Shown one piece after another: positions 15,538 to 24,768 of a stretch of 32,700 bases of DNA. The DNA is taken from contig NZ_RAVT01000006.1 of the NCBI RefSeq assembly GCF_013464915.1, positions 1 through 32,700 of the forward strand, written 5' to 3'. A program made the translations under genes and the position numbers. Positions within the stretch are counted from its first letter, which is position 1. The number at the start of each line of letters is the position of its first letter. The notes below the pieces were generated by a model that was given only the letters and a program-made list of their open reading frames with translations, did no database searches and was not told where the DNA came from. This DNA is from Stenotrophomonas maltophilia. GTDB taxonomy: Bacteria > Pseudomonadota > Gammaproteobacteria > Xanthomonadales > Xanthomonadaceae.

Positions 15538-16158
15538 GTGATCGATCCGGACGGCTATCGACCGAACGTCGGCATCGTGCTGATGCGGCAGGACGGCCAG
15601 GTGTTCTGGGCACGACGTGTGCGCCGGGATGGCTGGCAGTTCCCGCAGGGTGGCATGAACACCGACGAGACGCCCGTCGAGGCCATGTATCGTGAACTGC
15701 AGGAAGAGACCGGCCTGCTGCCTGAGCATGTGGAAGTGCTCGGGGCGACGCCCGGCTGGCTGCGCTACAAGCTGCCGGCGCGGGCCATCCGCCGCAACGA
15801 GCGGCAGGTCTGCATCGGCCAGAAGCAGGTCTGGTTCCTGCTGCGCCTGACCGGCGACGAATCCCACGTGAAGCTGGACCACACCGACTCGCCCGAGTTC
15901 GACCACTGGCGCTGGGTGGACTTCTGGTACCCGGTGGAGCATGTGGTGATGTTCAAACGTGGCGTCTATGCGCGTGCGTTGCGACATCTGGCGCCGCTGG
16001 CGCGCGGGGTGGCCGGGCAGGGGGTTACCGCCATGCCCAAGAGTGCCGCCGAGGCCTGGATGCCGGGCCATACCGCCGGGCATGAGCGCCCGCGCAAGCG
16101 CCCGCGGACCCGCGGCTACTGGCCGAAGAAGGCCACCGGCGACGGCCCGGCCAGCTGA
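15538..16158 (+). CDS. rppH: RNA pyrophosphohydrolase (Nudix)
   Basis: Removes pyrophosphate from 5'-triphosphorylated mRNA to trigger RNase E decay. The 206-residue protein has its Nudix box at about residues 38-60: [20 protein letters not shown] then TGL. RppH-specific [27 protein letters not shown], and [10 protein letters not shown] are present. The C-terminal tail after residue 165 is basic and proline-rich ([17 protein letters not shown]), longer than in E. coli (176 residues). GTG start with AGGAG 8 bases upstream. Confidence 0.96.
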   Translation: MIDPDGYRPNVGIVLMRQDGQVFWARRVRRDGWQFPQGGMNTDETPVEAMYRELQEETGLLPEHVEVLGATPGWLRYKLPARAIRRNERQVCIGQKQVWFLLRLTGDESHVKLDHTDSPEFDHWRWVDFWYPVEHVVMFKRGVYARALRHLAPLARGVAGQGVTAMPKSAAEAWMPGHTAGHERPRKRPRTRGYWPKKATGDGPAS

Positions 16159-16174
16159 CGGGCTGAACGGTATC

Positions 16175-16224
16175 GAGAATGGTTCAGGTCTCTGATTGAC
16201 AACCATTCTCGTTTCCATTGGAAT
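16175..16224 (+). promoter_or_regulatory. bfd promoter with inverted repeat, candidate Fur site
   Basis: TTGACA (16196-16201), 17 bases, TGGAAT (16219-16224). A 10-base inverted repeat, GAGAATGGTT (16175-16184) and AACCATTCTC (16201-16210), brackets and overlaps the -35. GAGAAT-type half sites resemble Fur boxes, and bfd genes are commonly iron-repressed, so Fur binding is a reasonable inference. Confidence 0.55.
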
Positions 16225-16266
16225 AGCCAACAGGCCGCTTCTGGCCTGTCAGCCCGGTCCACGCCT

Positions 16267-16476
16267 GTGTACGTCTGCATCTGCAACGGAGTCACCGACC
16301 ACCAGATCCGCGAAGCCGCCAGCCATGGCGTCAGCACGGTGGCCGAACTGACCATGCGTACCGGTTGCGGCGCTACCTGTGGTTCCTGCCTGGACATGGC
16401 CGGCGACCTGCTGGCCAAGGCACGTGCCACCCACGATCTTCCGCTGCCGGTATTGGGCCTGGCCCAGGTCGCCTGA
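16267..16476 (+). CDS. bfd: Bacterioferritin-associated ferredoxin
   Basis: A 69-residue [2Fe-2S] protein that delivers electrons to bacterioferritin to release stored iron. Cysteines fit C-X-C-X31-C-X2-C: C4 and C6 in YVCICNGVTD, C38 and C41 in CGATCGSCL (an extra C34 is present). GTG start (VYVCICNG). It has its own promoter and lies 142 bases before bfr, its physiological partner. Confidence 0.93.
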   Translation: MYVCICNGVTDHQIREAASHGVSTVAELTMRTGCGATCGSCLDMAGDLLAKARATHDLPLPVLGLAQVA

Positions 16477-16559
16477 TCGTCTCTTCGCGGCGCATTGACG
16501 CCGCGCTTTCGCATCCTTCACGTGCGGCCGCACAGGCCAATGCGCACGATTCGCGTTCC

Positions 16560-16587
16560 TTCACGACTGCACGCAAGGCGTTAAAGT
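16560..16587 (+). promoter_or_regulatory. Possible bfr promoter
   Basis: TTCACG (16560-16565), 16-base spacer, TAAAGT (16582-16587), 31 bases before the bfr start. Confidence 0.45.
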
Positions 16588-16618
16588 GCCTGCGTTTTCA
16601 GCGTGCAGGAGCATCCCC

Positions 16619-17089
16619 ATGAAGGGCGACACCAAGGTCATCGAATTCCTCAACAAGGTCCTCTACAACGAGCTGACCGCGATCAACCAGTACTTCCTGC
16701 ACGCCAAGATGCTGAAGAACTGGGGCATCAAGGAACTGGCCGAACACGAGTACAAGGAATCGATCGACGAGATGAAGCATGCCGACATGCTTGCCGACCG
16801 CATCCTGTTCCTCGAAGGCCTGCCGAACTTCCAGGCGCTGGGCAAGCTGCGCATCGGTGAGAACCCGACCGAGATCCTGCAGTGCGACCTGTCGCTGGAA
16901 CGCGATGGCGTGGTCACCCTGCGCGAGGCCGTGGCTTATTCCGATTCGGTCGGCGACTACGTCAGCCGCCAGCTGTTCGTGAAGATCCTCGATTCGGAAG
17001 AAGAGCACATCGACTGGCTGGAAACCCAGCTGGACCTGATCGAGCGCATCGGCGAACCGAAGTACCTGCTGAGCAAGCTGGAAGAGTGA
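16619..17089 (+). CDS. bfr: Bacterioferritin
   Basis: A 156-residue four-helix ferritin that forms a 24-mer with haem between subunits. Ferroxidase ligands E18 ([10 protein letters not shown]), E51 and H54 ([10 protein letters not shown]), and a later [11 protein letters not shown] are intact. M52 is the haem-ligand methionine, so this is a true haem-binding Bfr. ATG 16619 has AGGAG 6 bases upstream. It is convergent with the histidine-kinase gene with only 1 base between their stops and no terminator hairpin, so the two transcripts must overlap. Confidence 0.97.
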   Translation: MKGDTKVIEFLNKVLYNELTAINQYFLHAKMLKNWGIKELAEHEYKESIDEMKHADMLADRILFLEGLPNFQALGKLRIGENPTEILQCDLSLERDGVVTLREAVAYSDSVGDYVSRQLFVKILDSEEEHIDWLETQLDLIERIGEPKYLLSKLEE

Positions 17090-17090
17090 G

Positions 17091-19307
17091 TCAGCCGCCC
17101 TGGCCGGCGCGATGCTGTGCCAGGTAGCCCGTCAGTGCCACGCGCGCACGGGCGAACTCCGCCACCAGCAGCGCCACCGCCACTGCGGGGCGCTGCAGGC
17201 TGCCGCTGCGGGCTTCATGCTCGATGCGCTGCGCGACTGCCGACAGCGACAGTGCGCCCACGTTCGCGCTGGATGACTTGAGGCTGTGCGCGAGGGCCTG
17301 CAGGCGTGGCTCGTCGCCGGCCTGCGCAGCCTGCTGCAGCTGCTGCACCATCGCCGGCGCATCCTCCAGGAACACCGAGATGATCTGGAGGGAGGTGTCG
17401 CCGATCACCGCGTGCAGCTCGTCCAGCACGTCGCGGTCCAGCACCGGCTGCGTCACCGCTTGGCTTTTCGTGCCTTGTAGAGCCGAGCCATGCTCGGCTG
17501 GCGGTGCTCGATCGGGTGCGAGGGCTTCGCCGTCGGGCAAGCTCGACGCTCCGACATCGCGTGATCGTTGCCCCCAGCGCTGCAGCAGCGCGTGCAGGGT
17601 GGCACGTGCAATCGGCTTGGACAGATAGTCGTCCATGCCAGCCTGCAGGCAGCGCTCACGGTCACCGGCCATGGCATTGGCGGTCATCGCGATGATCGGC
17701 AGGCGCGGACGCCCGTTCTCCACTTCCTCGGCGCGCCAGCGGCGGGTGGCGGCATAGCCGTCCAGCACCGGCATCTGGCAATCCATCAGCACCACGTCCA
17801 CATCGCCTTCGCGCAGGGCAAGCAACGCCTGCTCGCCATCGGCGGCGTTGCGCACCTCGCACTGGAACACGCGCAGCAGCTGCTCGGCCACCATGCGGTT
17901 GACCGTGTTGTCTTCCACCAGCAGCACGCGCAGGTGCAACGGCGGCAGCGCGGGCGTGGGTTGTGCCTGTCCGGCATTGGCCAGCAGCGCGGCGGGGCGC
18001 GCATGCGCGACAGGTGCAGCCAGCAGTGCATGCAGCGCCGCGTCGTCGAAATGCGAGGGCAGCTGCCGCTGGCGCGGGCGTGCCGGAAGGGTATCGTCCT
18101 GCAGCCACAGCACCTGCAGCGCGTCGTCCTCGCCACGTTCGGCCAACGCCTGTTGCAGCGTCGCTTCACCGATGCGGCGGGCACGTGCATCGACCAGCAG
18201 CCAGGCCGGTGCTGGTTGCCCCGGCCTCGGTACCGCGCGCAGGCGCTCGACCACGGCATCGAACTGCGCCATGGCGTGCACCAGCAGTCCATGATGGGCC
18301 GCGATGCGCTCGATGCGTGCCTGCAGGAGGGCATCGCTGCTGAACAGCAGCAGCGAGTCTGGCGTGCGCGCCATGGCCGGCAGGTCGCCGGGCACCTTCA
18401 ACAACGGGATCTCGAACCAGAACGCTGCGCCCTGGCCTGGTGTGGACTGCACGCCGATGCGCCCATGCATCAGGTCGATGATGCGCTTGCAGATCGCCAG
18501 GCCCAGGCCGGTGCCACCGTAGATGCGGGTCGTTGAGGCATCGGCCTGGCTGAAGGACTGGAACAGGCGCGCCTGCAGTGCCGCGTCGATGCCGATGCCG
18601 GTGTCGATGATCTCAAAGCGCAGCTGGTGCTGTGCGGCACCTTCGCCCAGGCGCTGCACGCGCAGCTGCACCTGGCCGCGTGCGGTGAACTTGATCGCGT
18701 TGGCCAGCAGGTTGCTCAACACCTGGCGCAGTCGTACCGGGTCGCCACGCACCGGCAGGCGCACCGACGGGTCCAGCTGCAGCCCCAGCGACAGGCCCTT
18801 GGCGTCGGCGGCGCGCTGCATCAGCTGCACCACGCCATCAAGCAGGTCGCGCAGGTTGAAACTGGTGATCTCCAGTTCCAGTGCCTGCGCTTCCAGTCGC
18901 GAGTAGTCGAGAATGTCGTCGACGATGCGCAGCAGCTGCTGCGAGCTGGCCGAGGCGGTGGCCAGCATCTGTCGCTGGTCCTCGCCCAGCGGGCCGCGCG
19001 CGATCAGCTCCAGCATCGGCAGGATGCCGTTGAGCGGCGTACGGATCTCGTGGCTCATCGTGGCCAGGAACTCGCCCTTGGCCAGCACCGCCGCCTCGGC
19101 GGCCTGCTTGGCCTGCAGCAGCTGTTGTTCCAGCTGCCCCTGGCGTTCGGTGGTGCGGCGCAGCTGGTCGCGTTCGCTGGCCAACGCGCTGCGCTCGCGC
19201 TGCAGGAGGGCCAGTGCTTGGTTGCGCGCGCGCAGCCGCAGGCCCAACAGCAGCGCCGTGAGGGAGGCCGCGGCAAGGGCAACCAGCAGCGCGACCCACA
19301 TCGGCAC
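17091..19307 (-). CDS. Hybrid sensor histidine kinase (TM, HisKA, HATPase, pseudo-receiver, receiver, HPt)
   Basis: A 738-residue membrane-anchored phosphorelay kinase without a periplasmic sensor domain. One N-terminal helix (residues 4-24) leads into a coiled coil (about 30-76). Then come HisKA with H86 ([14 protein letters not shown]), HATPase (N box near 203, [16 protein letters not shown]), a receiver-like region lacking motifs (about 318-430), a true receiver with D509 ([15 protein letters not shown]564) and an HPt domain with H674 ([10 protein letters not shown]). GTG 19307 or ATG 19301 is the start, 1 or 7 bases after the preceding stop, so it is coupled to the degenerate GGDEF-EAL gene. 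The linker at about 603-611 is encoded by a GTAG repeat. The sensed signal is unknown. Confidence 0.92.
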   Translation of the reverse strand: MPMWVALLVALAAASLTALLLGLRLRARNQALALLQRERSALASERDQLRRTTERQGQLEQQLLQAKQAAEAAVLAKGEFLATMSHEIRTPLNGILPMLELIARGPLGEDQRQMLATASASSQQLLRIVDDILDYSRLEAQALELEITSFNLRDLLDGVVQLMQRAADAKGLSLGLQLDPSVRLPVRGDPVRLRQVLSNLLANAIKFTARGQVQLRVQRLGEGAAQHQLRFEIIDTGIGIDAALQARLFQSFSQADASTTRIYGGTGLGLAICKRIIDLMHGRIGVQSTPGQGAAFWFEIPLLKVPGDLPAMARTPDSLLLFSSDALLQARIERIAAHHGLLVHAMAQFDAVVERLRAVPRPGQPAPAWLLVDARARRIGEATLQQALAERGEDDALQVLWLQDDTLPARPRQRQLPSHFDDAALHALLAAPVAHARPAALLANAGQAQPTPALPPLHLRVLLVEDNTVNRMVAEQLLRVFQCEVRNAADGEQALLALREGDVDVVLMDCQMPVLDGYAATRRWRAEEVENGRPRLPIIAMTANAMAGDRERCLQAGMDDYLSKPIARATLHALLQRWGQRSRDVGASSLPDGEALAPDRAPPAEHGSALQGTKSQAVTQPVLDRDVLDELHAVIGDTSLQIISVFLEDAPAMVQQLQQAAQAGDEPRLQALAHSLKSSSANVGALSLSAVAQRIEHEARSGSLQRPAVAVALLVAEFARARVALTGYLAQHRAGQGG
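17477..17499 (+). repeat. SMAG element inside the kinase coding sequence
   Basis: GTAG, AGCCGAGC, CAT, GCTCGGCT: a full GTAG hairpin embedded in the minus-strand kinase gene, translated as PAEHGSAL and then Q (residues about 604-611) in the linker between the receiver and HPt domains. The reading frame is unbroken. Confidence 0.85.
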
Positions 19308-19308
19308 G

Positions 19309-21195
19309 TCAGAGCACCGCGTTGTGGAAGTCGAAGTTCAGATCGCTGCCGGCAGACTGCACCATGTTGCCCTGGATGTAGTCGACACCGCCCACCCACA
19401 TCGCAGCGGCGGCCTGCGGATCTTCGATCTGCTGGCCGATGATCTGCTGCCCGGCGGCGTGCGCCCGTTCGATTGCCCGGCGCAGCTCTTCGCGCGTGGC
19501 CGGATTGGCGTGGCTGCTGGAGAAGCGCGCGGCCATGCGCACGAACGACAACGGCAGCTGGGTCAGCAGTGCATCGGCTTCGCCACCGGGTTCGAACTGG
19601 CTCAGGCAGAAACGCACGCCGGCCCCTGCCATGCGTTCGCAGAACTGCTGCAGCGGCACGGTGTGGATCAGCGCGTCCGGCAGGCGCACGTCGATCACCA
19701 GTGCGTTGCCGGGCAGGCCGCGTTGCTGCAGTGATTCCAGCAGCCAGTCGGCGAAGGCATCGCGCTGCAGCGTGCGCAGTGACTGCGAGACGAACAGGTT
19801 CAGCGGCTGCGTCGCGTGCCGGTACAGGTCGAGAAGGCCCAGTGCATGGTCCATCACCTGCTGGTCGAGATCGGCGATGCGCCCGGCAGCCTCTGCGGCC
19901 GGAATCACCTGGCCTGCCGCCAGCAGCGTACCGTCGGCCTGGCGAAGGCGCAGCAGCAGCTGGTACTGCGCGGTATTGCCGCCGGCGACGGCGACGATCG
20001 GCTGGTAGGCCAGTTCAAGCTGGCCTTCCAGCAGTGCCAGGTGTTCCTGCTCGCTGATCACGTCGCGGTGCACGTGGCCGGCCACGCCGGCACTGAGCAG
20101 GCGTGCCTGCAGGGTGGTGCGCTCGACTGCTTCCAGCGCGCTGCTGGCATCGTCGAAGCCCGGCGACAGCGGTGCATAGCCGACCACGCCGCGCAGGTGC
20201 ACGGATTCGTCATCGCGGATCACGAAGGCCCGCGCCGACAACTGCTCGCGCAGCGCAGCGGCAATGCCTTCCAGGCTGTCTTCGCTGACATTGCGCGCAA
20301 GCAGCAGGAAGCTGTTGTCGTTCAGGCGCGCCAGCAGGTGCGGGTGGCCGGCTTCTGCCAGGCGTTGCCCGGCCTGCACCATCAGGCGCTCGAAGGCGGC
20401 ATAGCCATAGCGCTCGCGCAGGCCCAGTGCACTGGATATCTCGACGAACAGCACGCCGCCCTGGTCGCGGTGGGCAAGCGCGGCGTTGAGCTGCTGCAGT
20501 ACGTGATGCCGGGTCGGCAGCCCGGTTTCCGGATTGCTGGTGGCCGGGGTGCCGGATACGCCGGGGAGGGTTGCGGCCTGCGCCCGCGCGCGTCGGATGC
20601 GGTTGGCCACGGCGGCGATCAGGTGGCGCGGGCGGATCGGCTTGCTCAGGTAGTCGTCGGCGCCACTGTCGAGTACCTCGAACTGGCGTTCCGGGTCCGG
20701 GTCGCCGCTGAGGAACACGATGGGCAGCAGCTGCAGGCCGGGCTGCTGGCGGATCAGCGCGGTCAGGCGCATGCCGTCCAGGCCGGGCAGGTGCAGGTCC
20801 ATCAGGATCAGGTCGGGGCGATGTTCCTTGATCGCCTGCAGTGCGTCATCGGCATCGCTGTGCACGATCGCCTGCATGCCGGCGCCGTGCAGCACGCTCT
20901 GTGCGAACAGCGCCTGTGCGCGATCATCCTCGACGATCAGCACGCGGTAGGGCGAATCGGAATGCAGCAGTGCCGGGTCATTGCTGCCGGCTTCGGCCCG
21001 CAGCGATGGACCGGGCAGCGGCGGTGGTGCGCTGCCAATCCCTGCGGGTGTATCGACGGCCGCCAGCGGCGCGGCTGATGCCGGTGCTGCCGTGACCGCG
21101 GCCGCCGGGCCTGGCGCCCAGCGTTGCCAATGATCGGCCGGAGGGGTTTCAGCGCGTCCCGGGCGGGCGCCCGCGGGGGATTCGTTTGCGGCCAT
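19309..21195 (-). CDS. Receiver-GGDEF-EAL protein with both catalytic motifs degenerate
   Basis: 628 residues: a Pro/Ala-rich N-terminus (1-78), receiver (about 84-200, phosphoacceptor D133 in LILMDLHLPGLDG, K185), GGDEF domain (about 225-375) and EAL domain (about 388-628). The GGDEF site reads NDNSF (292-296). EAL reads QLL (412-414), and the DDFG loop has become SQFE, so neither synthesis nor hydrolysis of cyclic di-GMP is expected. The domain fold and the C-terminal YIQGNMVQ ... LNFDF tail are kept, as in FimX-type receptors, so it may be a cyclic di-GMP sensor or protein-interaction partner controlled by the receiver. AGGAG precedes ATG 21195. Confidence 0.88.
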   Translation of the reverse strand: MAANESPAGARPGRAETPPADHWQRWAPGPAAAVTAAPASAAPLAAVDTPAGIGSAPPPLPGPSLRAEAGSNDPALLHSDSPYRVLIVEDDRAQALFAQSVLHGAGMQAIVHSDADDALQAIKEHRPDLILMDLHLPGLDGMRLTALIRQQPGLQLLPIVFLSGDPDPERQFEVLDSGADDYLSKPIRPRHLIAAVANRIRRARAQAATLPGVSGTPATSNPETGLPTRHHVLQQLNAALAHRDQGGVLFVEISSALGLRERYGYAAFERLMVQAGQRLAEAGHPHLLARLNDNSFLLLARNVSEDSLEGIAAALREQLSARAFVIRDDESVHLRGVVGYAPLSPGFDDASSALEAVERTTLQARLLSAGVAGHVHRDVISEQEHLALLEGQLELAYQPIVAVAGGNTAQYQLLLRLRQADGTLLAAGQVIPAAEAAGRIADLDQQVMDHALGLLDLYRHATQPLNLFVSQSLRTLQRDAFADWLLESLQQRGLPGNALVIDVRLPDALIHTVPLQQFCERMAGAGVRFCLSQFEPGGEADALLTQLPLSFVRMAARFSSSHANPATREELRRAIERAHAAGQQIIGQQIEDPQAAAAMWVGGVDYIQGNMVQSAGSDLNFDFHNAVL

Positions 21196-21239
21196 CGATG
21201 CTCCTGGTGTTCGCGTCCATTATGCGACAAGCCCGGCGA

Positions 21240-21857
21240 TCAACCGGTGCCGGGCTGGCGTGGACTGTCGGGCGACGCAGTGCGTGCCAGCCAGCGCACG
21301 CCCTTCCACAGGGCACGCCAGACCAGCCACACCAGCAGTGCGCCGGCCAGGCTGCAGGCCAGCACCACGATCAGCGCGATCCACGGGTGTGCCAGCGCCA
21401 GGGCCAGGCCACCGATCACCACGGTGTCCTCGGCGGCGGAGGCGACCCAGTTGCTGGCCGGTTCCGGCGACGTGTTGAGCAGGGCACGGGTGCCGGCTTT
21501 CAAGCCATGGCTGGCCAGCGCAACACCCGCACCGGCAGCGAGCGCACCGGTGCCAAGCTGACCGTCCGGCGACAGTGTGGCCGCGGCGAGGAAGGCGCCC
21601 GCAGGCACGCGTGCCAGGGTCTGCACCAGGTCCCAGGCCGAGTCCACGCCGGGGATCTTGTCGGCGAAGAATTCGGTCACCGCCAGTGCCGCCGAGGTGC
21701 CCAGCACCCACCACGATTCGGTGGCCTGCAGGGCGGGGGGCAGGTCGACCCAGCCGAGCAGGCCGGCCAGGCCGACGCCGAACACGGTGAGGTAGACGCG
21801 GATGCCGGCCAGCCAGGCCAGCAGGATGCCGATCACGAACAGGTGGGCTTCGGTCAT
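21240..21857 (-). CDS. DUF4126 family membrane protein
   Basis: A 205-residue integral membrane protein of unknown function with about five hydrophobic helices: FVIGILLAWLAGIRVYLTVFGVGLAGLLG, a central glycine/alanine-rich pair, and a long C-terminal helix with IALIVVLACSLAGALLVWLVW. Conserved DUF4126 features are TEFFADKIPGVDSAWD and EDTVVIGGLALA. ATG 21857 has GGAG 7 bases upstream. It ends 44 bases before the REC-GGDEF-EAL gene on the same strand and may be first in that operon. No enzymatic motif is visible. Confidence 0.8.
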   Translation of the reverse strand: MTEAHLFVIGILLAWLAGIRVYLTVFGVGLAGLLGWVDLPPALQATESWWVLGTSAALAVTEFFADKIPGVDSAWDLVQTLARVPAGAFLAAATLSPDGQLGTGALAAGAGVALASHGLKAGTRALLNTSPEPASNWVASAAEDTVVIGGLALALAHPWIALIVVLACSLAGALLVWLVWRALWKGVRWLARTASPDSPRQPGTG

Positions 21858-22036
21858 GGCGGTGCTCCGGCGACGGAACTGTGCAGGGGGCCACACTATC
21901 GGCGATGGCGTGCCTGAACGCCACAGACCACGGTCGGGCGCTGCGCAGGAAACCCACCCGTCCTGTCATACACTAGCCCGTCGTTTGCCACAGGGGCCGT
22001 ACCGGTGTCGCCCTCGCGATGCCCCGGAATCCACCC

Positions 22037-22780
22037 ATGACCAACCGTCCTCCCATGCGCGTGCAGGTCCGCCTGCCCGGCGCGCCACAACCGCCGGCCG
22101 ACCGTCGCCGCCTGCTGGTGATCGGCGGCATCTGGCTGCTCAGCCTGGTGCTGGCGGTACTGGGCGGCTGCTGGATGGCCACGCCGCGCGATGCGCAGGG
22201 CCAGCGCCTGCAGGCCGCCGAGAAGCGCGCCGAGACGCTGCAGGCACAGCTGACCGAACTGCGCCAGAAGCAGGCCACGCTGGAAGCGTCCGACCGCATC
22301 AGCCGCGCCGCCAATACCGAGGTGCAGTCCTCGCTGGCCGAGCGCGATGAGGAAATCGCCGGCCTGCGTGCCGACGTCGCCTTCTATGAGCGCCTGGTGG
22401 GCTCGACCAGCCAGCGCAAGGGCCTGAACACCCATTCGATCGAGTTCAGCCCGGAAGCGGCCGGCACCTGGCAGTACACCGCCGTGCTGACCCAGAACCT
22501 CAACCGCGGTGCCATCAGCCAGGGGCAGATGCGTTTCACCGTGGAAGGTGTGAAGAACGGCAAGCTGGCCACGATCAGCTGGGATGATCTGCACCAGCGC
22601 AGCAAGGTGCCGGGACAGGATTACTCGTTCCGGTACTTCCAGCAGATCACCGGCAGCGTGATGCTGCCGGCTGACTTCACCCCGCAACGCGTGCGGGTGA
22701 CATTGGGGAGTGGTACGGGGGGTACCACCCAGGTATTCGACTGGAAACAGGCCGGTGCGCCGGCCAGCAAAGGGGAGTAG
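22037..22780 (+). CDS. DUF6776-like membrane-anchored coiled-coil protein
   Basis: 247 residues: short cytoplasmic N-terminus, one membrane helix (LLVIGGIWLLSLVLAVLGGCWM, about 31-52), a coiled coil (about residues 60-118, heptad-rich with RLQAAEKRAETLQAQLTELR), and a C-terminal beta-rich domain likely in the periplasm (WQYTAVLTQNLNRGAISQGQ onward). Family function is unknown; the topology suits a cell-envelope scaffold. It ends 4 bases before the bactofilin start, whose ribosome site AGGGGAG lies over its stop region, so the two are coupled. Confidence 0.75.
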   Translation: MTNRPPMRVQVRLPGAPQPPADRRRLLVIGGIWLLSLVLAVLGGCWMATPRDAQGQRLQAAEKRAETLQAQLTELRQKQATLEASDRISRAANTEVQSSLAERDEEIAGLRADVAFYERLVGSTSQRKGLNTHSIEFSPEAAGTWQYTAVLTQNLNRGAISQGQMRFTVEGVKNGKLATISWDDLHQRSKVPGQDYSFRYFQQITGSVMLPADFTPQRVRVTLGSGTGGTTQVFDWKQAGAPASKGE

Positions 22781-22784
22781 GCAG

Positions 22785-23249
22785 ATGTTCGGAAGCAGCA
22801 AATCCAACCGTGAAGGCCAGCTGGTGGTGGATGCCCTGATCGGCAACCAGGTGGTGATCCGCGGCGATGTGGAATTCAGTGGTGGCCTGTATGTGGAAGG
22901 CCGCATCCACGGCAAGGTGATCGCCGCCGAAGACGCCAGCGGCGCGACCCTGACGGTCGCCGAGCATGGCGTGATCGAGGGCGAGATCCGCGCCCAGGTG
23001 GTGGTCATCAGCGGTCGTCTCGATGGCGACGTGCATGCCACCGAAAAGGTCGAGCTGACCCCGAGCGCGCGGGTCAACGGCAACGTCCATTACCAGGTGG
23101 TGGAGATGAATGCGGGTGCCCAGCTGAACGGCCGCCTGATCCATGCCAGCGCGCCGATGGCGGCCCTGCCGGCCCCTGAAGGCGACGACGCCAATGGTGG
23201 CAAGGGTGACACTGCCGCACGCCGCAAGCTGGCCGAGGCGATGGCTTGA
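22785..23249 (+). CDS. Bactofilin family cytoskeletal protein
   Basis: A 154-residue protein with one bactofilin (DUF583) beta-helix domain at about 12-122, made of repeats like [33 protein letters not shown] and VNGNVHY, flanked by short flexible tails, the last Ala/Gly/Asp-rich. Bactofilins polymerise without nucleotide and organise cell-wall enzymes, stalks or polarity. Coupled to the upstream coiled-coil membrane protein, which could be its membrane anchor (inference). ATG 22785 with AGGGGAG 7 bases upstream. Confidence 0.92.
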   Translation: MFGSSKSNREGQLVVDALIGNQVVIRGDVEFSGGLYVEGRIHGKVIAAEDASGATLTVAEHGVIEGEIRAQVVVISGRLDGDVHATEKVELTPSARVNGNVHYQVVEMNAGAQLNGRLIHASAPMAALPAPEGDDANGGKGDTAARRKLAEAMA

Positions 23250-23280
23250 AAGCCGTCGTCGGCGCCCCCATGCTGACGGC

Positions 23281-23673
23281 ATGAGCACGCTAGTCTCCCT
23301 GCCCGGCGCCACCCCGGCCGCCGCGCCCGATTACCAGTCGCTGGAGCGCCCGCTGATCTTCACCGAGTCGGCGGCCGCCAAGGTCAAATCCCTGATCCAG
23401 GAAGAGGGCAACCCCGACCTGGCCCTGCGCGTGTACATCGAGGGAGGCGGCTGTTCGGGCTTCCAGTACGGGTTCGAGTTCGACGAGAACCGCGCCGAGG
23501 ACGACCTGGCGGTACAGACCAGCGGGGTGACCCTGCTGGTCGACCCGCTGAGCCTGCAGTACCTGATGGGTGCCGAGGTGGACTACACCGAAAGCCTGAC
23601 CGGTGCGCAGTTCGTGATCCGCAACCCGAACGCGAAGACCACCTGCGGCTGCGGCAGCAGCTTCAGCATGTAG
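23281..23673 (+). CDS. erpA: Iron-sulfur cluster insertion protein
   Basis: A 130-residue A-type carrier that passes Fe-S clusters to apoproteins. The three cluster cysteines are in [10 protein letters not shown] and CGCGSSF near the C-terminus. The extended N-terminus and [15 protein letters not shown] are usual for ErpA in Xanthomonadaceae. Start ATG 23281, 31 bases after the bactofilin stop. The TAG stop shares its G with a SMAG GTAG. Confidence 0.95.
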   Translation: MSTLVSLPGATPAAAPDYQSLERPLIFTESAAAKVKSLIQEEGNPDLALRVYIEGGGCSGFQYGFEFDENRAEDDLAVQTSGVTLLVDPLSLQYLMGAEVDYTESLTGAQFVIRNPNAKTTCGCGSSFSM

Positions 23674-23695
23674 TAGATCCACGCCATGCGTGGAT
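23673..23695 (+). repeat. SMAG element (ATCCACGC subtype) abutting erpA stop
   Basis: GTAG ATCCACGC CAT GCGTGGAT, starting on the last base of the erpA stop codon. A related hairpin, GTGTCCACG with CGTGGACCAC, follows at 23701-23726. Confidence 0.85.
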
Positions 23696-23789
23696 GCGCG
23701 GTGTCCACGACCTCGCCCGTGGACCACTCGGGCAGACTGCGCACAGCGCCGACCTTGCCACCTGCATCGATTGGCGGCACGCTTGCCGG

Positions 23790-24695
23790 ATGCCCAATAC
23801 TCCTTCGCCGCTTTCCGGTTTCGCCTTCGTGGGCGAACCGCTGGAGCGCGCCGATGCCCTGCGCGAAGATGCCGATGCACTGGCGCGCCTGTGGCCGGGC
23901 GCGCGCATTCTGGTGCTCGATCAGGACGGCAGCACCTTCATCGGCGATGACGACCAGCCGCTGGCGCTGACCGGCGCCGACATCGGCGGTGGTCCCGGCT
24001 CCGCGATCTTCCTCGGCCTGCGCGGGGAACAAGCGTGGTTCTCGGTTGAAGCCGCCAGCGTCACCGTCACCGCACCACGTCGCCTCGACCTGCGCCAGGC
24101 CGCCCTGCTGTGGCCGGTGGCTGATGCGACCGCTTTCAGCTACGCCCGTGGCATGTCCTACTGGCACTCGCGCACCCGTTTCTGCGGTGTATGTGGTGGT
24201 GCCGTGGCGTTCGCCCGCGGCGGCTTCGTGGGGCGTTGCGCGCAGTGTTCCACCGAGCACTACCCGCGTGTCGACCCCGCTGTGATCGTGGCGGTTGAAA
24301 ACCAGGGCCGCCTGCTGCTCGGCCGCCAGTCGAACTGGGCGCCACGTCGCTACTCGGTGCTGGCCGGCTTTGTCGAACCGGGCGAGACCTTCGAGCAGAC
24401 CGTGGTGCGCGAAGTCCACGAGGAGAGCAAGGTGCGGGTGACCGCCTGCCAGTACCTCGGTTCGCAGCCCTGGCCATTCCCGGGTGCGCTGATGGTTGGC
24501 TTCCGCGCACAGGCGCACGCCGATCTGCCGACCGTGGATGGTGAACTGGAGGATGCGCGCTGGTTCAGTGCCGAGGAGGTCGGTGCCGCGCTGGCACGTG
24601 ATGACCAGGACGATGGCGAGGGTATCCGCCTGTCACCGCCGATCTCGATTTCGCGAGGGCTGATCGAGCACTGGTACCGGCAGCAGAAGGGCTGA
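23790..24695 (+). CDS. nudC: NAD(+)/NADH diphosphatase (NAD-capped RNA hydrolase)
   Basis: 301 residues: N-terminal domain, a four-cysteine zinc ribbon (RFCGVCGG and RCAQCSTEHYPR), then a Nudix domain with GFVEPGETFEQTVVREVHEE and SKV, and the NudC-specific SQPWPFPGALMVGF array. It splits NADH to NMNH and AMP and removes NAD caps from RNA. ATG 23790 (MPNTPSPLSGFAFVG) fits the family; an upstream in-frame ATG lies inside repeat DNA. It is preceded by SMAG hairpins after erpA and shares RNA 5'-end chemistry with rppH upstream. Confidence 0.94.
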   Translation: MPNTPSPLSGFAFVGEPLERADALREDADALARLWPGARILVLDQDGSTFIGDDDQPLALTGADIGGGPGSAIFLGLRGEQAWFSVEAASVTVTAPRRLDLRQAALLWPVADATAFSYARGMSYWHSRTRFCGVCGGAVAFARGGFVGRCAQCSTEHYPRVDPAVIVAVENQGRLLLGRQSNWAPRRYSVLAGFVEPGETFEQTVVREVHEESKVRVTACQYLGSQPWPFPGALMVGFRAQAHADLPTVDGELEDARWFSAEEVGAALARDDQDDGEGIRLSPPISISRGLIEHWYRQQKG

Positions 24696-24768
24696 GCCCG
24701 GCCGGCGGGGGCGCCTGTATTGCCGCCACCTGAACACGGCCCGGGTTACAGTCCGGTTCACCGCTGAG

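Noticed and set aside
17091-19307. Assignment of the hybrid kinase as RpfC (DSF sensor)
   Set aside because: RpfC has five membrane helices and sits next to rpfF and rpfG; this protein has one helix and different neighbours.
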